Shown here: piece by piece, positions 1-6,894 of the stretch
Numbering within the stretch: position 1 is the stretch's first letter
How the letters are laid out: every line of letters begins with the position of its first letter
Source of the DNA: Bacilli bacterium
GTDB lineage: Bacteria; Bacillota_I; Bacilli_A; RFN20; CAG-288
Assembly: GCA_900763245.1 (NCBI GenBank)
Contig: CAAFJQ010000029.1
Span: 1 to 9,933, forward strand
Length of the DNA: 9,933 bases
Direction: 5' to 3'
The notes under the pieces: generated by a model
Told to the model about the DNA's origin: nothing
The model's input: the letters and a program-made list of their open reading frames with translations, nothing else
Database searches by the model: none
Position numbers and translations under genes: made by a program

Positions 1-2
1 AT

Positions 3-41
3 CAAAGGGCCAAAAAGTCATATAAAAGGAAGAGAAAATGA
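3..41 (+). CDS. Possible 3' end of a rightward gene, partial
   Basis: Read from base 3, the plus strand gives twelve codons ending in TGA at 39-41, with a lysine/arginine-rich tail (QRAKKSYKRKRK). A strong hairpin terminator begins ten bases later and can act rightward, which suggests a convergent gene ends here. The stretch is too short to identify a family. Frame 1 is also open from base 1 to a TAA at 127-129, but it would run through the terminator hairpin and is less likely. This is inference from context only. Confidence 0.3.
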   Translation, partial: QRAKKSYKRKRK

Positions 42-50
42 CGACATAGC

Positions 51-124
51 AAAAGGGGCTGCAAAGCCCTCGATTGCATTTCTATTCTATTTAGAAATGA
101 TCGAATTCTTTAACAGCCCCTTTT
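51..124. terminator. Long bidirectional hairpin terminator after yneF
   Basis: The outer arms AAAAGGGGCTG (51-61) and CAGCCCCTTTT (114-124) are perfect 11-bp complements. They carry T-runs on whichever strand is transcribed, so the element should work both ways. Inside are further paired segments: aaag/cttt (63-66 with 108-111), tcgat/atcga (70-74 with 100-104) and catttcta/tagaaatg (77-84 with 92-99), around a 7-nt loop. It begins two bases past the yneF stop codon and would also end a gene entering from the left. Confidence 0.8.
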
Positions 125-125
125 C

Positions 126-362
126 TTAACGTTTTTTGTTTCCGTTCTTCTGTGCCTGCATGACGTTTCTCATGGCGGCATTGACCTGAGCTTCAGATGG
201 GGTTCTACCCATGCTGGAATATAAGGCTCTGATCATTTCTTTGTTGATAGGCGGATTCTTGTCGATCTCTTTCTTGACGATCTTTCTGCAGATGAAGAGA
301 CCTAAGACAGCGCCTAAAATGAATGTGAGAATCGGAACGACGATTTGTGCCCAAAGTGGCAT
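126..362 (-). CDS. yneF: YneF family (UPF0154) membrane protein
   Basis: This is a small single-pass membrane protein of unknown function, 78 residues long. An N-terminal hydrophobic helix (about residues 4-25, AQIVVPILTFILGAVLGLF) is followed by a basic stretch and the family-typical segment 'NPPINKEMIRALYSSMG'. The tail is basic and probably cytosolic. An in-frame ATG lies three codons upstream (371), but the AGGAG at 372-376 touches it directly. That same site is nine bases from the ATG at 362, so 362 is the likely start. The gene follows the efp terminator with only a short gap, so it depends on read-through or on a promoter inside efp that I could not place. The family assignment is from recognised sequence; the role is unknown. 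Confidence 0.85.
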   Translation of the reverse strand: MPLWAQIVVPILTFILGAVLGLFICRKIVKKEIDKNPPINKEMIRALYSSMGRTPSEAQVNAAMRNVMQAQKNGNKKR

Positions 363-371
363 AGTATCCAT

Positions 372-376
372 CTCCT
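372..376 (-). promoter_or_regulatory. Ribosome binding site deciding the yneF start
   Basis: AGGAG on the minus strand abuts the ATG at 371 (zero spacing) but lies nine bases from the ATG at 362. It therefore favours the shorter 78-residue product. Confidence 0.7.
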
Positions 377-385
377 TTCAGTAAC

Positions 386-412
386 AAAAAATGCCGGAAG
401 CTGATCCGGCAT
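386..412 (-). terminator. Intrinsic terminator of efp
   Basis: On the minus strand the stem ATGCCGGA / TCCGGCAT (405-412 with 391-398) encloses a six-base loop and runs straight into a T tract (386-390 plus the last stem base). It lies 14 bases past the efp stop and ahead of the yneF ribosome binding site, so it separates the two genes. Confidence 0.9.
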
Positions 413-426
413 AATGATTTCAAAAA

Positions 427-996
427 TTAAGCTCTGGAATCGTAGGCACCATCAGCTGTGGTAACGATGATCTTGGTGTTGTTCTTGACGAACATAGGAA
501 CACGCAATTTATATCCGGTTTCCAAAACAGCTTCCTTGGTGGCCTTGTTGACGGTATCACCGGCAACTGCATTGTCATCAGTGTCAGTGATGAGAAGTGT
601 GACTTTGGCTGGCAATTCGACACCAAGAAGTTCCTTCTCATAGTATGTAACAGTGATAGGGTTCTCATAGGAGATGAAATTCATTTCCCATGTGAGCTTT
701 TCTCTAGGAATAGAAACTTCCTCGAAAGTTTCAGCATCCTGGAAGTGAACCAAAGAGCCATCATCATATTCGAGATTCATGACTCTCTTGTCGAGATAGA
801 TCTGTTCGACTTTGATATCACCATTATAGGATTTTTCCATAATGGATCCGGTTCTGAGGTTCTTGGCCTTGATCTTGACGATCATGCCTCTCATAGCGGT
901 CTTGTTGTGGTCAATGGATAAAGAAGTGAAGATATCATTTCCATCCTTGAAAGATTTTCCCGGTCCACAATCACCGATCATAATCATGTCTGCCAT
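427..996 (-). CDS. efp: Translation elongation factor P, non-canonical loop
   Basis: EF-P binds between the ribosomal P and E sites and relieves stalling at polyproline stretches. At 189 residues it is close to the usual ~185. All three beta-barrel domains are visible: the KOW-like N domain with 'KAKNLRTG' near residues 42-49, the middle OB domain ('YYEKELLGVELPAKV') and the C-terminal OB domain ending in 'DGAYDSRA'. The unusual part is the domain I loop, which normally reads PGKG with a modified lysine. Here it reads K32-T-A-M-R-G37, so methionine 35 aligns with the modified lysine and arginine 36 follows. From memory, mycoplasma EF-P carries a similar KTAMR loop. The start at 996 has AGGAGG at 1005-1010. 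The gene is 38 bases downstream of rpmG and ends at its own terminator. Confidence 0.95.
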   Translation of the reverse strand: MADMIMIGDCGPGKSFKDGNDIFTSLSIDHNKTAMRGMIVKIKAKNLRTGSIMEKSYNGDIKVEQIYLDKRVMNLEYDDGSLVHFQDAETFEEVSIPREKLTWEMNFISYENPITVTYYEKELLGVELPAKVTLLITDTDDNAVAGDTVNKATKEAVLETGYKLRVPMFVKNNTKIIVTTADGAYDSRA

Positions 997-1034
997 TTTA
1001 CAATCCTCCTGTTAGCGACGAAACAACTTCGAAT

Positions 1035-1193
1035 TTATTTCTTTTCTTCGTGAAGGGTCTTCTTGTTGCACCAAGGGCAATATTTCTGAGTGGTGAAACG
1101 GTCCGGATGAGCCTTCTTGTTCTTAGTCGTGATGTAGTTCTCGTGTTTGCATTCTTTGCAACGGAGAATAATATTTGCACGCTTTTCTGCCAT
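1035..1193 (-). CDS. rpmG: 50S ribosomal protein L33, zinc-ribbon form
   Basis: This 52-residue basic protein of the large ribosomal subunit begins MAEKRANIILRCKEC and ends YCPWCNKKTLHEEKK. Two CxxC pairs (Cys12/Cys15 and Cys39/Cys42) form the zinc ribbon, so this is the zinc-binding 'C+' type; Bacillota often also carry a zinc-free paralogue. The length matches the family (about 49-55). The start at 1193 has a strong AGGAGG at 1203-1208. It lies 38 bases upstream of efp and appears to be the first gene of an rpmG-efp unit driven by the promoter at 1226-1254. A longer reading frame overlapping it (998-1180) is a shadow. Confidence 0.95.
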   Translation of the reverse strand: MAEKRANIILRCKECKHENYITTKNKKAHPDRFTTQKYCPWCNKKTLHEEKK

Positions 1194-1225
1194 TTTGTAA
1201 GTCCTCCTAAAAAGTAAGCCTTTCT

Positions 1226-1254
1226 ATTATATAGACCTCATGTCAAGTTTTCAA
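1226..1254 (-). promoter_or_regulatory. Sigma-A-type promoter of rpmG-efp
   Basis: On the minus strand there is a -35 TTGAAA (1249-1254), a 17-base spacer and a perfect -10 TATAAT (1226-1231). Transcription should start near 1219, giving a leader of about 26 bases that includes the rpmG ribosome binding site. Confidence 0.85.
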
Positions 1255-1360
1255 GAACAACCAAGTTAATTTTTGCCCTATTTTGCTCTGAATTGTATGT
1301 TTTTCCTACCGATTGAAACAATATGCAGTCTTTTTCTCTTTCAATTTCAAGAAGCTAAGC

Positions 1361-1366
1361 TAAAAT
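1361..1366 (+). promoter_or_regulatory. Probable -10 element of ispG (leaderless start)
   Basis: TAAAAT ends six bases before the ispG ATG, which would place the transcription start at or next to the start codon. No good -35 is visible; TTTCAA at 1339-1344 with a 16-base spacer is the nearest candidate and is weak. No Shine-Dalgarno sequence precedes the gene. The rest of the region 1255-1360 is AT-rich and shows nothing else I can identify. Confidence 0.45.
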
Positions 1367-1372
1367 ATAGAC

Positions 1373-2413
1373 ATGAACAAATATCAATTCACAATCGGTG
1401 ACGTTTCAATCGGAGGAAACAATCCCATTTCCATCCAATCCATGTCGGATATCAAAACCGAAAACATAAGTGAAAACATCGCTTTGACAAACGATCTTGC
1501 AAAAAGGGGTCTACAGCTGATGCGCTTCTCTGTTTTGGATGAAAAAGACGCTCTTGCGCTCAAAGTGATCAAAAAGAACGTTGCTGTCCCTATCATCAGC
1601 GACATTCATTTTTCGCCTAAACTTGCTTTCCTTTCTCTAGAAAGCGGAGTCGACAAAATCAGAATCAACCCTGGCAATTTCCCATCCCTTTCGCTTTTAC
1701 GAGAACTGATCAGAGAATGCAAGAGAAGAAATGTAGCTATCCGCATCGGTGTCAACGCCGGTTCTCTTAACGCCTTCAAAGGAAAGACAAAGAGCAGAGC
1801 AGATGATATGCTTTTAGCTCTCGATGACACTTTGAAAGTCTTCCAGGAAGAAGATTTCACGCATCTTGTCCTCTCTTTGAAGTCCAGCGATCCTGATTTG
1901 ACAGAAGAGCTCTATCTCAAGGCATATGAAAAATACCCTTATCCTCTCCATGTCGGACTGACAGAGAGCGGATTGTCGCTCAACGGTTCTATCCGTTCCA
2001 CCTATGCGCTTACCAAAATCCTGCAGATGGGAATCGGTGATACCCTTCGCATCTCCTTGGCTGATGAGAGAAAATATGAAATCAGAGCCTGCAAGGAACT
2101 TCTGAAGCTGACAGGAAGAAGAGAAAACGTACCGACGCTGATCGTCTGCCCCTCTTGCGGGAGAACACTGATCGACTTAAAAGAAGTCGCAAATGAAGTA
2201 CAGGACAGGCTCGACTTCATCAACAAAGACATCAAGGTCGCAGTCATGGGTTGCCCCGTGAACGGAATCGGCGAAGCAAAAGACGCATACTGTGGAATCG
2301 CAGGAAGCGGAAAGAAAGAAGTCTATCTTTATTTCGAATATGGAAAAGAAGTCGGTCTCTTTGAAAAAGAAGAAGCGATCAACCGACTCTTCAAGGCTGT
2401 AGAAGAAGCATAA
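1373..2413 (+). CDS. ispG: 4-Hydroxy-3-methylbut-2-enyl diphosphate synthase (IspG/GcpE)
   Basis: This is the cytosolic [4Fe-4S] enzyme of the MEP isoprenoid pathway, which reduces MEcPP to HMBPP. The N-terminal TIM-barrel domain carries 'IGGNNPISIQSMSD' (about residues 13-26) and 'RINPGNF'. The C-terminal ferredoxin-like domain holds the cluster ligands Cys259, Cys262, Cys294 and Glu301, with spacing identical to the E. coli residues 270, 273, 305 and 312. At 346 residues it is slightly short of the common 350-375, but no key part is missing. The ATG at 1373 is the only plausible start: an in-frame TAA lies nine bases upstream (1361-1363). There is no ribosome binding site. It is the only complete rightward gene here and is monocistronic, ending at the shared terminator at 2435-2466. 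Confidence 0.97.
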   Translation: MNKYQFTIGDVSIGGNNPISIQSMSDIKTENISENIALTNDLAKRGLQLMRFSVLDEKDALALKVIKKNVAVPIISDIHFSPKLAFLSLESGVDKIRINPGNFPSLSLLRELIRECKRRNVAIRIGVNAGSLNAFKGKTKSRADDMLLALDDTLKVFQEEDFTHLVLSLKSSDPDLTEELYLKAYEKYPYPLHVGLTESGLSLNGSIRSTYALTKILQMGIGDTLRISLADERKYEIRACKELLKLTGRRENVPTLIVCPSCGRTLIDLKEVANEVQDRLDFINKDIKVAVMGCPVNGIGEAKDAYCGIAGSGKKEVYLYFEYGKEVGLFEKEEAINRLFKAVEEA

Positions 2414-2434
2414 AGCCTCATTTTAATTGTATGC

Positions 2435-2466
2435 AAAACGGCTGCAGAATGTTCTGCAGCCGTTTT
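2435..2466. terminator. Perfect bidirectional terminator between ispG and cshB
   Basis: AAAACGGCTGCAGAA (2435-2449) and TTCTGCAGCCGTTTT (2452-2466) are exact 15-base complements separated by two bases. They give a GC-rich stem with A/T ends in both directions. It starts 21 bases past the ispG stop and 11 bases past the stop of the converging helicase gene, so it should serve both. Confidence 0.93.
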
Positions 2467-2477
2467 CAGTCTGGCGA

Positions 2478-3854
2478 TTATTTTTTCTTGTTGGAGGTCG
2501 GTCTATCCATATGGAAATCTTTGGCGTTGCCTCCGCTTTTTGCGATATTTGTCAAAACAATCTTTCTTCTATGCTTGAACTTGACAAGGTCGACAGCCTT
2601 TCTGACTTTCTTCTTATAGCCAGGTTTGACCTTACGGGATTTGTTTTCGTTGACAGCGTGACGGATCTTCTTCTGAAGAACTTCAGAATCAGCTCTGTCC
2701 TTCTTTCCTAAGTTCTTGAACTCGTATGCGCCTTTGTTCTTCTTCAGGCTGTCCTTGTTCAAGGTGAAGGAGTCAAAGGAAACATTTCTTCTGACCAAGT
2801 CTTTGACCTTTTTGACGGAATCTTCATCATCCATGGTATAGAAGACATAGGAGTCACCAGGAGCGGAGAATCTTCCTGCTCTTCCGGCGCGATGGAAGTA
2901 ATAATCGGAATCTTTCGGAAGATCGAGTGACAAGATCACTTCGACATCAGGAATATCGAGCCCCCTTGAAACATAGTCCGAGGCAAGAAGCAGATTCTCT
3001 TCGTCTTTTCTGAAGGTATCAAGAGCCTTTTTGATTTCTCTTTTATCAAGTCCGCCATGGACGATAAGGTGATGGCGGTGAAGTTTCTTCAGGTCTTCGC
3101 TGACATTATAAAGCTCATCTTTCGTCGAAACGAAGGCGATGACTTTGAAAGGATTGGTCTCTTTTAAGAAGAGATCAAGAGCCTCTGCCTTGCTGTTTGT
3201 TCTGATATCGATAAGATGATGCTTGACGCTTTTGGAAGTGATGGCATCTCTTACATCGGCAACGGCATTGATGCTGAAGGCCTTTTTCACTCTCTTGATA
3301 TCCTGTTCGTTCAAAGAAGCGGAGAAGAAGGAGATCATATGGGCTTCCTTCTGCTTTTTCAAAGCTTCCAAAGCATCTTTGAAGCCATCGAAAGCGACCA
3401 TGTCGCCTTCATCGATGATGACTCTTTTCAGTTTATTGATCGGATAATGAGAACAAAGAGAAGGATAGAGTTCCGGCGTGATCATGACGAGATCCGGCCT
3501 GCTTCTTTTGAAATCGTTCTGAGAATAGATGGCTTTTACGGCATCCGCCTTGAAACCAAGGCGAAGGGTAAACTCCTCAAAAACAGACTTGATCTGATCC
3601 AAAAGAGCGACAGTCGGAGAGATGATGACAGCCTGGACTGTTCCAGAGTCTTCTAAATCGTTCAGAATAGGTAAGGCATAAGCTAAAGTCTTTCCCGTTC
3701 CGGTCGGAGCAAGGGAAAGAACGTTATTGCCCTTTAAGAGTAACGGAATGGTCTTTGCTTGGACGGGGGACATTGAACCAAATCCATCCTCTTTTAAAAT
3801 TTCGAGAATGTCTTTTTTCAACGAGGTCGAGCCAAATGGTAATTCAGTAATCAT
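2478..3854 (-). CDS. cshB: DEAD-box-type RNA helicase, CshB-like
   Basis: An ATP-dependent RNA helicase of superfamily 2, 458 residues, probably acting in ribosome assembly or RNA turnover. In order: Q-motif region (27-38, MSPVQAKTIP), motif I APTGTGKT (49-56), motif Ia region SPTVALLDQ (79-87), motif II DEGD (148-151), motif III SAS (178-180), motif V 'ASDYVSRGLD' (291-300) and motif VI HRAGRAGR (321-328). The basic tail after about residue 370 contains 'RKVKPGYKKK', which I recognise from Bacillus CshB. The ATP-binding core is intact, but motifs II (DEGD for DEAD), III (SAS for SAT), Ia (PTVALL for PTRELA) and Ib (TPEL for TPGR) differ from consensus. The start has GAGGTGG six bases upstream. 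It follows aspS by 31 bases with no terminator between, so it is probably the last gene of that operon. Helicase identity is firm; the CshB assignment is likely. Confidence 0.88.
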   Translation of the reverse strand: MITELPFGSTSLKKDILEILKEDGFGSMSPVQAKTIPLLLKGNNVLSLAPTGTGKTLAYALPILNDLEDSGTVQAVIISPTVALLDQIKSVFEEFTLRLGFKADAVKAIYSQNDFKRSRPDLVMITPELYPSLCSHYPINKLKRVIIDEGDMVAFDGFKDALEALKKQKEAHMISFFSASLNEQDIKRVKKAFSINAVADVRDAITSKSVKHHLIDIRTNSKAEALDLFLKETNPFKVIAFVSTKDELYNVSEDLKKLHRHHLIVHGGLDKREIKKALDTFRKDEENLLLASDYVSRGLDIPDVEVILSLDLPKDSDYYFHRAGRAGRFSAPGDSYVFYTMDDEDSVKKVKDLVRRNVSFDSFTLNKDSLKKNKGAYEFKNLGKKDRADSEVLQKKIRHAVNENKSRKVKPGYKKKVRKAVDLVKFKHRRKIVLTNIAKSGGNAKDFHMDRPTSNKKK

Positions 3855-3885
3855 ATATCCACCTCACTTTCAAAAACGGCTAGTA

Positions 3886-5619
3886 TTATTCTTTTTCTGT
3901 TTCAACAACTTTGATGCCGAGAATATCGGTATCTGCTTCAGGCACTCTGCTGGGGCAGGAGGACATCGGTTCAAACGCTTTCAGGTTCTTCGGGAATGCC
4001 ACAACGTCACGGACGTTGTCAGTTCCAGCGAGTTCCATGGCAAGTCTTTCAACGCCGATTCCGAAACCGCCTTCCGGAGGAACGCCATACTTCAGAGCTT
4101 TGACAAAGAAGCCAAAGCGGACATTGATGTCTTCTTCGCTGAGACCCAAGAGTTCAAAGACCTTTTCCTGAACGGAGGAATCGTGAATACGAAGCGCACC
4201 GGAGGAGAGTTCGACACCGTTTAAGACAGTGTCATAGGAAGTCGAATGGATCTTGGTAGGATCCTCATCAAGATAATGGAGATCTTCGTCGATTGGTCTT
4301 GTGAAAGGATTGGAGAGAGAAAGGATATTTCCTTCATCATCTCTTTCAAACAACGGCCAGTTGATGACAAACAAAGGCTTGTAGTCATCCTTCTTGCAAA
4401 GGCCTAAAAGCTGACCATAGTAATTTCTTAAGGCGCCTAAAGCCCAGCAAGCCTTGTCTTTCTTTTCATCGGCGCAGAGAATGACAAGATCATCTTCCTT
4501 CAAAGCAAGTCTGTTCTGAAGCTTTTCGACATTCTCAGGATTGATGTTCTTGATGATATTGCTACTAAGTACGCCATTTTCGAACTTGAGATGAGAAACA
4601 CCGAAGACATGGAACTTCTTTGCCAGCATGTTATCTCCATCCATCAGTTTTCGGGTTGTTTCCTTAGCGCGAGAAGGAACGACAAGTGCAATGACATGCT
4701 TTCCTTCGTAAGCTTTAAAGCCACAGCCTTCAAGTTCAGGTGTGACATCCTGAAGTCTCATATCGAAACGAAGGTCCGGTTTATCAGTGCCATAGGAATG
4801 AATGGCTTCATCATAATCCATTCTGACAAAAGGAGGAAGCTTGACGTTCTTGATCTTCATGAAGAGATAATCAAGAAGGCCTTCGATGACAGAGAGGACA
4901 TCCTCTCTTGTGACAAAGGACATCTCGCAGTCAATCTGCATGAATTCAGGCTGTCTGTCAGCTCTCTGGTCCTCATCGCGATAGCAGTGAGCAAGCTGGA
5001 AATAGCGGTCGCTTCCTGCAATCATCAGAAGCTGTTTATAAAGCTGAGGAGACTGCGGAAGAGCATAGAAGTTTCCAGGATAGATACGGCTGGGAACAAG
5101 ATAGTCTCTTGCACCTTCAGGCGTGGACTTAATCAAAGTCGGAGTATCGATTTCCTGGAATCCGTTCTCATAAAGATATTCTCTTGTATAACGATTGATC
5201 TCGCTTCTGATAGCAAGATATTTCTGCATGACGGGTCTTCTTAAATCGAGGTAACGATAAAGAAGTCTGGTATCTTCGCTTGCAGTCGTATCATCTTTGA
5301 TTTCAAAAGGTGTCGTTTCGCTCTTGGAGAAGATTTTGACACTCTTGACATCAATTTCGACTTCACCGGTAGGAAGAGCAGGATTTGCGACCTCTCTCTT
5401 CTGAACAACACCAGTGACAGAGACGCAGTATTCGCTCTTGAGCGGATTGGCGTGATAAAGTTCACTGGAGATGTTGAGCTGTGTGATTCCGTATTTGTCT
5501 CTTAAATCGATAAAGCATAAGGAACCGAGGTTGCGGACAGTCGAGACCCATCCGCAAAGGGTCACTTCTTTACCTTCATCGGCAAGGCGTAATTCGCCGC
5601 AATTGTTTGTTCTAAGCAT
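3886..5619 (-). CDS. aspS: Aspartyl-tRNA synthetase
   Basis: A class II synthetase that charges tRNA-Asp, cytosolic and dimeric in the family. At 577 residues it is near the bacterial norm of about 590. An N-terminal OB-fold anticodon-binding domain covers about residues 1-105 (CGWVSTVRNLGSLCFIDLRD). The catalytic core has 'TPTLIKSTPEGARDY' (159-173), 'QSPQLYKQLLM' (189-199) and motif 2 YRDEDQRADRQPEF (213-226). The bacterial GAD insertion follows (roughly 285-410), then motif 3 GIGVERL (520-526). The OB loop reads 'RNLGSL' like the E. coli discriminating enzyme rather than the His-Gly form of non-discriminating ones, so charging of tRNA-Asp alone is inferred. The start at 5619 follows AGGGGG (5625-5630), which overlaps the hisS stop codon. 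It is therefore co-transcribed, and likely translationally coupled, with hisS. Confidence 0.97.
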   Translation of the reverse strand: MLRTNNCGELRLADEGKEVTLCGWVSTVRNLGSLCFIDLRDKYGITQLNISSELYHANPLKSEYCVSVTGVVQKREVANPALPTGEVEIDVKSVKIFSKSETTPFEIKDDTTASEDTRLLYRYLDLRRPVMQKYLAIRSEINRYTREYLYENGFQEIDTPTLIKSTPEGARDYLVPSRIYPGNFYALPQSPQLYKQLLMIAGSDRYFQLAHCYRDEDQRADRQPEFMQIDCEMSFVTREDVLSVIEGLLDYLFMKIKNVKLPPFVRMDYDEAIHSYGTDKPDLRFDMRLQDVTPELEGCGFKAYEGKHVIALVVPSRAKETTRKLMDGDNMLAKKFHVFGVSHLKFENGVLSSNIIKNINPENVEKLQNRLALKEDDLVILCADEKKDKACWALGALRNYYGQLLGLCKKDDYKPLFVINWPLFERDDEGNILSLSNPFTRPIDEDLHYLDEDPTKIHSTSYDTVLNGVELSSGALRIHDSSVQEKVFELLGLSEEDINVRFGFFVKALKYGVPPEGGFGIGVERLAMELAGTDNVRDVVAFPKNLKAFEPMSSCPSRVPEADTDILGIKVVETEKE

Positions 5620-5624
5620 ATTTA

Positions 5625-5630
5625 CCCCCT
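5625..5630 (-). promoter_or_regulatory. aspS ribosome binding site overlapping the hisS stop
   Basis: AGGGGG lies five bases before the aspS ATG and shares bases with the hisS TAG (5629-5631). This arrangement favours translational coupling of the two synthetases. Confidence 0.75.
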
Positions 5631-6873
5631 AGAATTGAAAGAGTTCCTCTTCGGTGACATCTTTCTGTGTTCTTGTCTGCATATCTTTCAGCTGGATGCG
5701 ATGATCGTTTTCGATCATCAGGACGGATTGAGCATGTTTTCTGTCAGCCATCTTGAACGCTCCGCCTAACGCTCTGGAATAGGAAGCGAAAGTGACATTC
5801 TTGCCCTCGGTTCTCAGCTTATCGGCAAGATAGGAAGCATAGCCGTCTCTTGCAAAATCGATGATGAAGTAATCAAGAGGCGCATCGATCTTAATTTCGT
5901 TCTTTCTATCTTCGGAAAGAGCGATGATGAGGCGTTCGACGCCAAGGCTGAAGCCGATACCTTCCATATCCGGTCCGCCGATCTGTTTCATCAGGGAAGA
6001 ATACTTACCGCCGCCGCCGATTGCGCCGAGCGTCTTGTTTTCAGTGTCGTAAAGCTCCCAGACAAGACCAGTGTAATAGTCAAGTCCGCGGACAAGTTCG
6101 TCATCGACTTCATATTCGATGCCGATCTTATCAAGGGCATTCTTGATGTTGTTGTATTCCTCTTTGTCAGAATCGCTGAGATAAGCAGAGATACGAGGAG
6201 ATTTGCTGGCGATGATCTGATCCTCTTCGACCTTGCAGTCAAGGATGCGGAGCGGATTGGTCTGTAATCTTCTCTTGCAGTCATCGCACATATTCTCGAC
6301 CAAAGGTTTGAAATAGTTATAAAGTTCTTTCTTATAGATTTCTCTGGATTCAAAGGATCCTAAGAAGTTGATCTTTGCTCTCACCTTGTGACCAAGGAGT
6401 GCTTCTGCAGCGCGAAGAGAAAGGAGGAAAGCGTCCATTGTCGTAGAAAGATCGACCTTGTTGTCGATGAATTCGACACCGAACTGGTTGAACTGACGAA
6501 GTCTTCCAGTCTGCGGTCTCTCATAGCGGAAAACCTCTCCTAAATAGCAAAGTCTTAACGGCATATCAGGAGAATTGTAGAGTTTGTTCTCGATGACGGC
6601 ACGGGAGACAGAGGCTGTGAATTCAGGGCGAAGGGTGTAGTTCTTGTCTCCGCGCTGTTCCAAGTCAAAAGTTTCCTTCGTGACAATATCAGAGCTTTCG
6701 CCGACTGTTCTATGGAAGAGACGATTCTCTTCGAACATCGGAAGTTCGATTTCTTCACATCCGTATTTGTGAGCTTCTCTGAAAAGAATCTCTTTCAGTC
6801 CTAAGAGAACCTTTTCATCTTCTCCGTAATAGTCGATGGTACCACGGGGTTTCTTAATGATTTGTTCTGCCAT
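5629..6873 (-). CDS. hisS: Histidyl-tRNA synthetase
   Basis: A class II synthetase that charges tRNA-His, 414 residues (family about 420). It opens with the typical 'KKPRGTIDYYGED'. Then come 'TLRPEFTASVSR' (80-91; many homologues have Gly where this has Phe85), motif 2 FRYERPQTGRLRQF (115-128), the cysteine segment 'CDDCKRRL' with 'NPLRILDCK' (196-214), the His-specific 'VRGLDYYTGLVWEL' (261-274) and motif 3 GIGFSLGVERL (305-315). A C-terminal anticodon-binding domain fills about residues 330-414. The start at 6873 has GGAGG at 6884-6888. It is the first gene of hisS-aspS-(cshB). No T-box leader is present: the leader is only about 25 bases, and the promoter carries a palindrome instead. Confidence 0.97.
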   Translation of the reverse strand: MAEQIIKKPRGTIDYYGEDEKVLLGLKEILFREAHKYGCEEIELPMFEENRLFHRTVGESSDIVTKETFDLEQRGDKNYTLRPEFTASVSRAVIENKLYNSPDMPLRLCYLGEVFRYERPQTGRLRQFNQFGVEFIDNKVDLSTTMDAFLLSLRAAEALLGHKVRAKINFLGSFESREIYKKELYNYFKPLVENMCDDCKRRLQTNPLRILDCKVEEDQIIASKSPRISAYLSDSDKEEYNNIKNALDKIGIEYEVDDELVRGLDYYTGLVWELYDTENKTLGAIGGGGKYSSLMKQIGGPDMEGIGFSLGVERLIIALSEDRKNEIKIDAPLDYFIIDFARDGYASYLADKLRTEGKNVTFASYSRALGGAFKMADRKHAQSVLMIENDHRIQLKDMQTRTQKDVTEEELFQF

Positions 6874-6894
6874 ATAAAATCTGCCTCCAAAATA

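Noticed and set aside
1..129. Plus-strand frame 1, open from base 1 to TAA at 127-129
   Set aside because: It would run through the 74-nt terminator hairpin and overlap the yneF stop. The shorter frame ending at 41, ahead of the hairpin, is more sensible.
998..1180. 60-codon minus-strand frame overlapping rpmG
   Set aside because: It is a +/-1 shadow of the real L33 frame (1035-1193), which has both CxxC pairs and the ribosome binding site.
1241..1246. Perfect TTGACA on the minus strand as the rpmG -35
   Set aside because: It is only nine bases from the -10 TATAAT. TTGAAA at 1249-1254 gives the correct 17-base spacing.
3727..4224. 165-codon plus-strand reading frame
   Set aside because: Spans the antisense of the cshB start, the short intergenic gap and the end of aspS; nothing recognisable in its translation.
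4591..5244. 217-codon plus-strand reading frame
   Set aside because: Antisense shadow of aspS; the aspS motifs on the opposite strand run through the whole interval.
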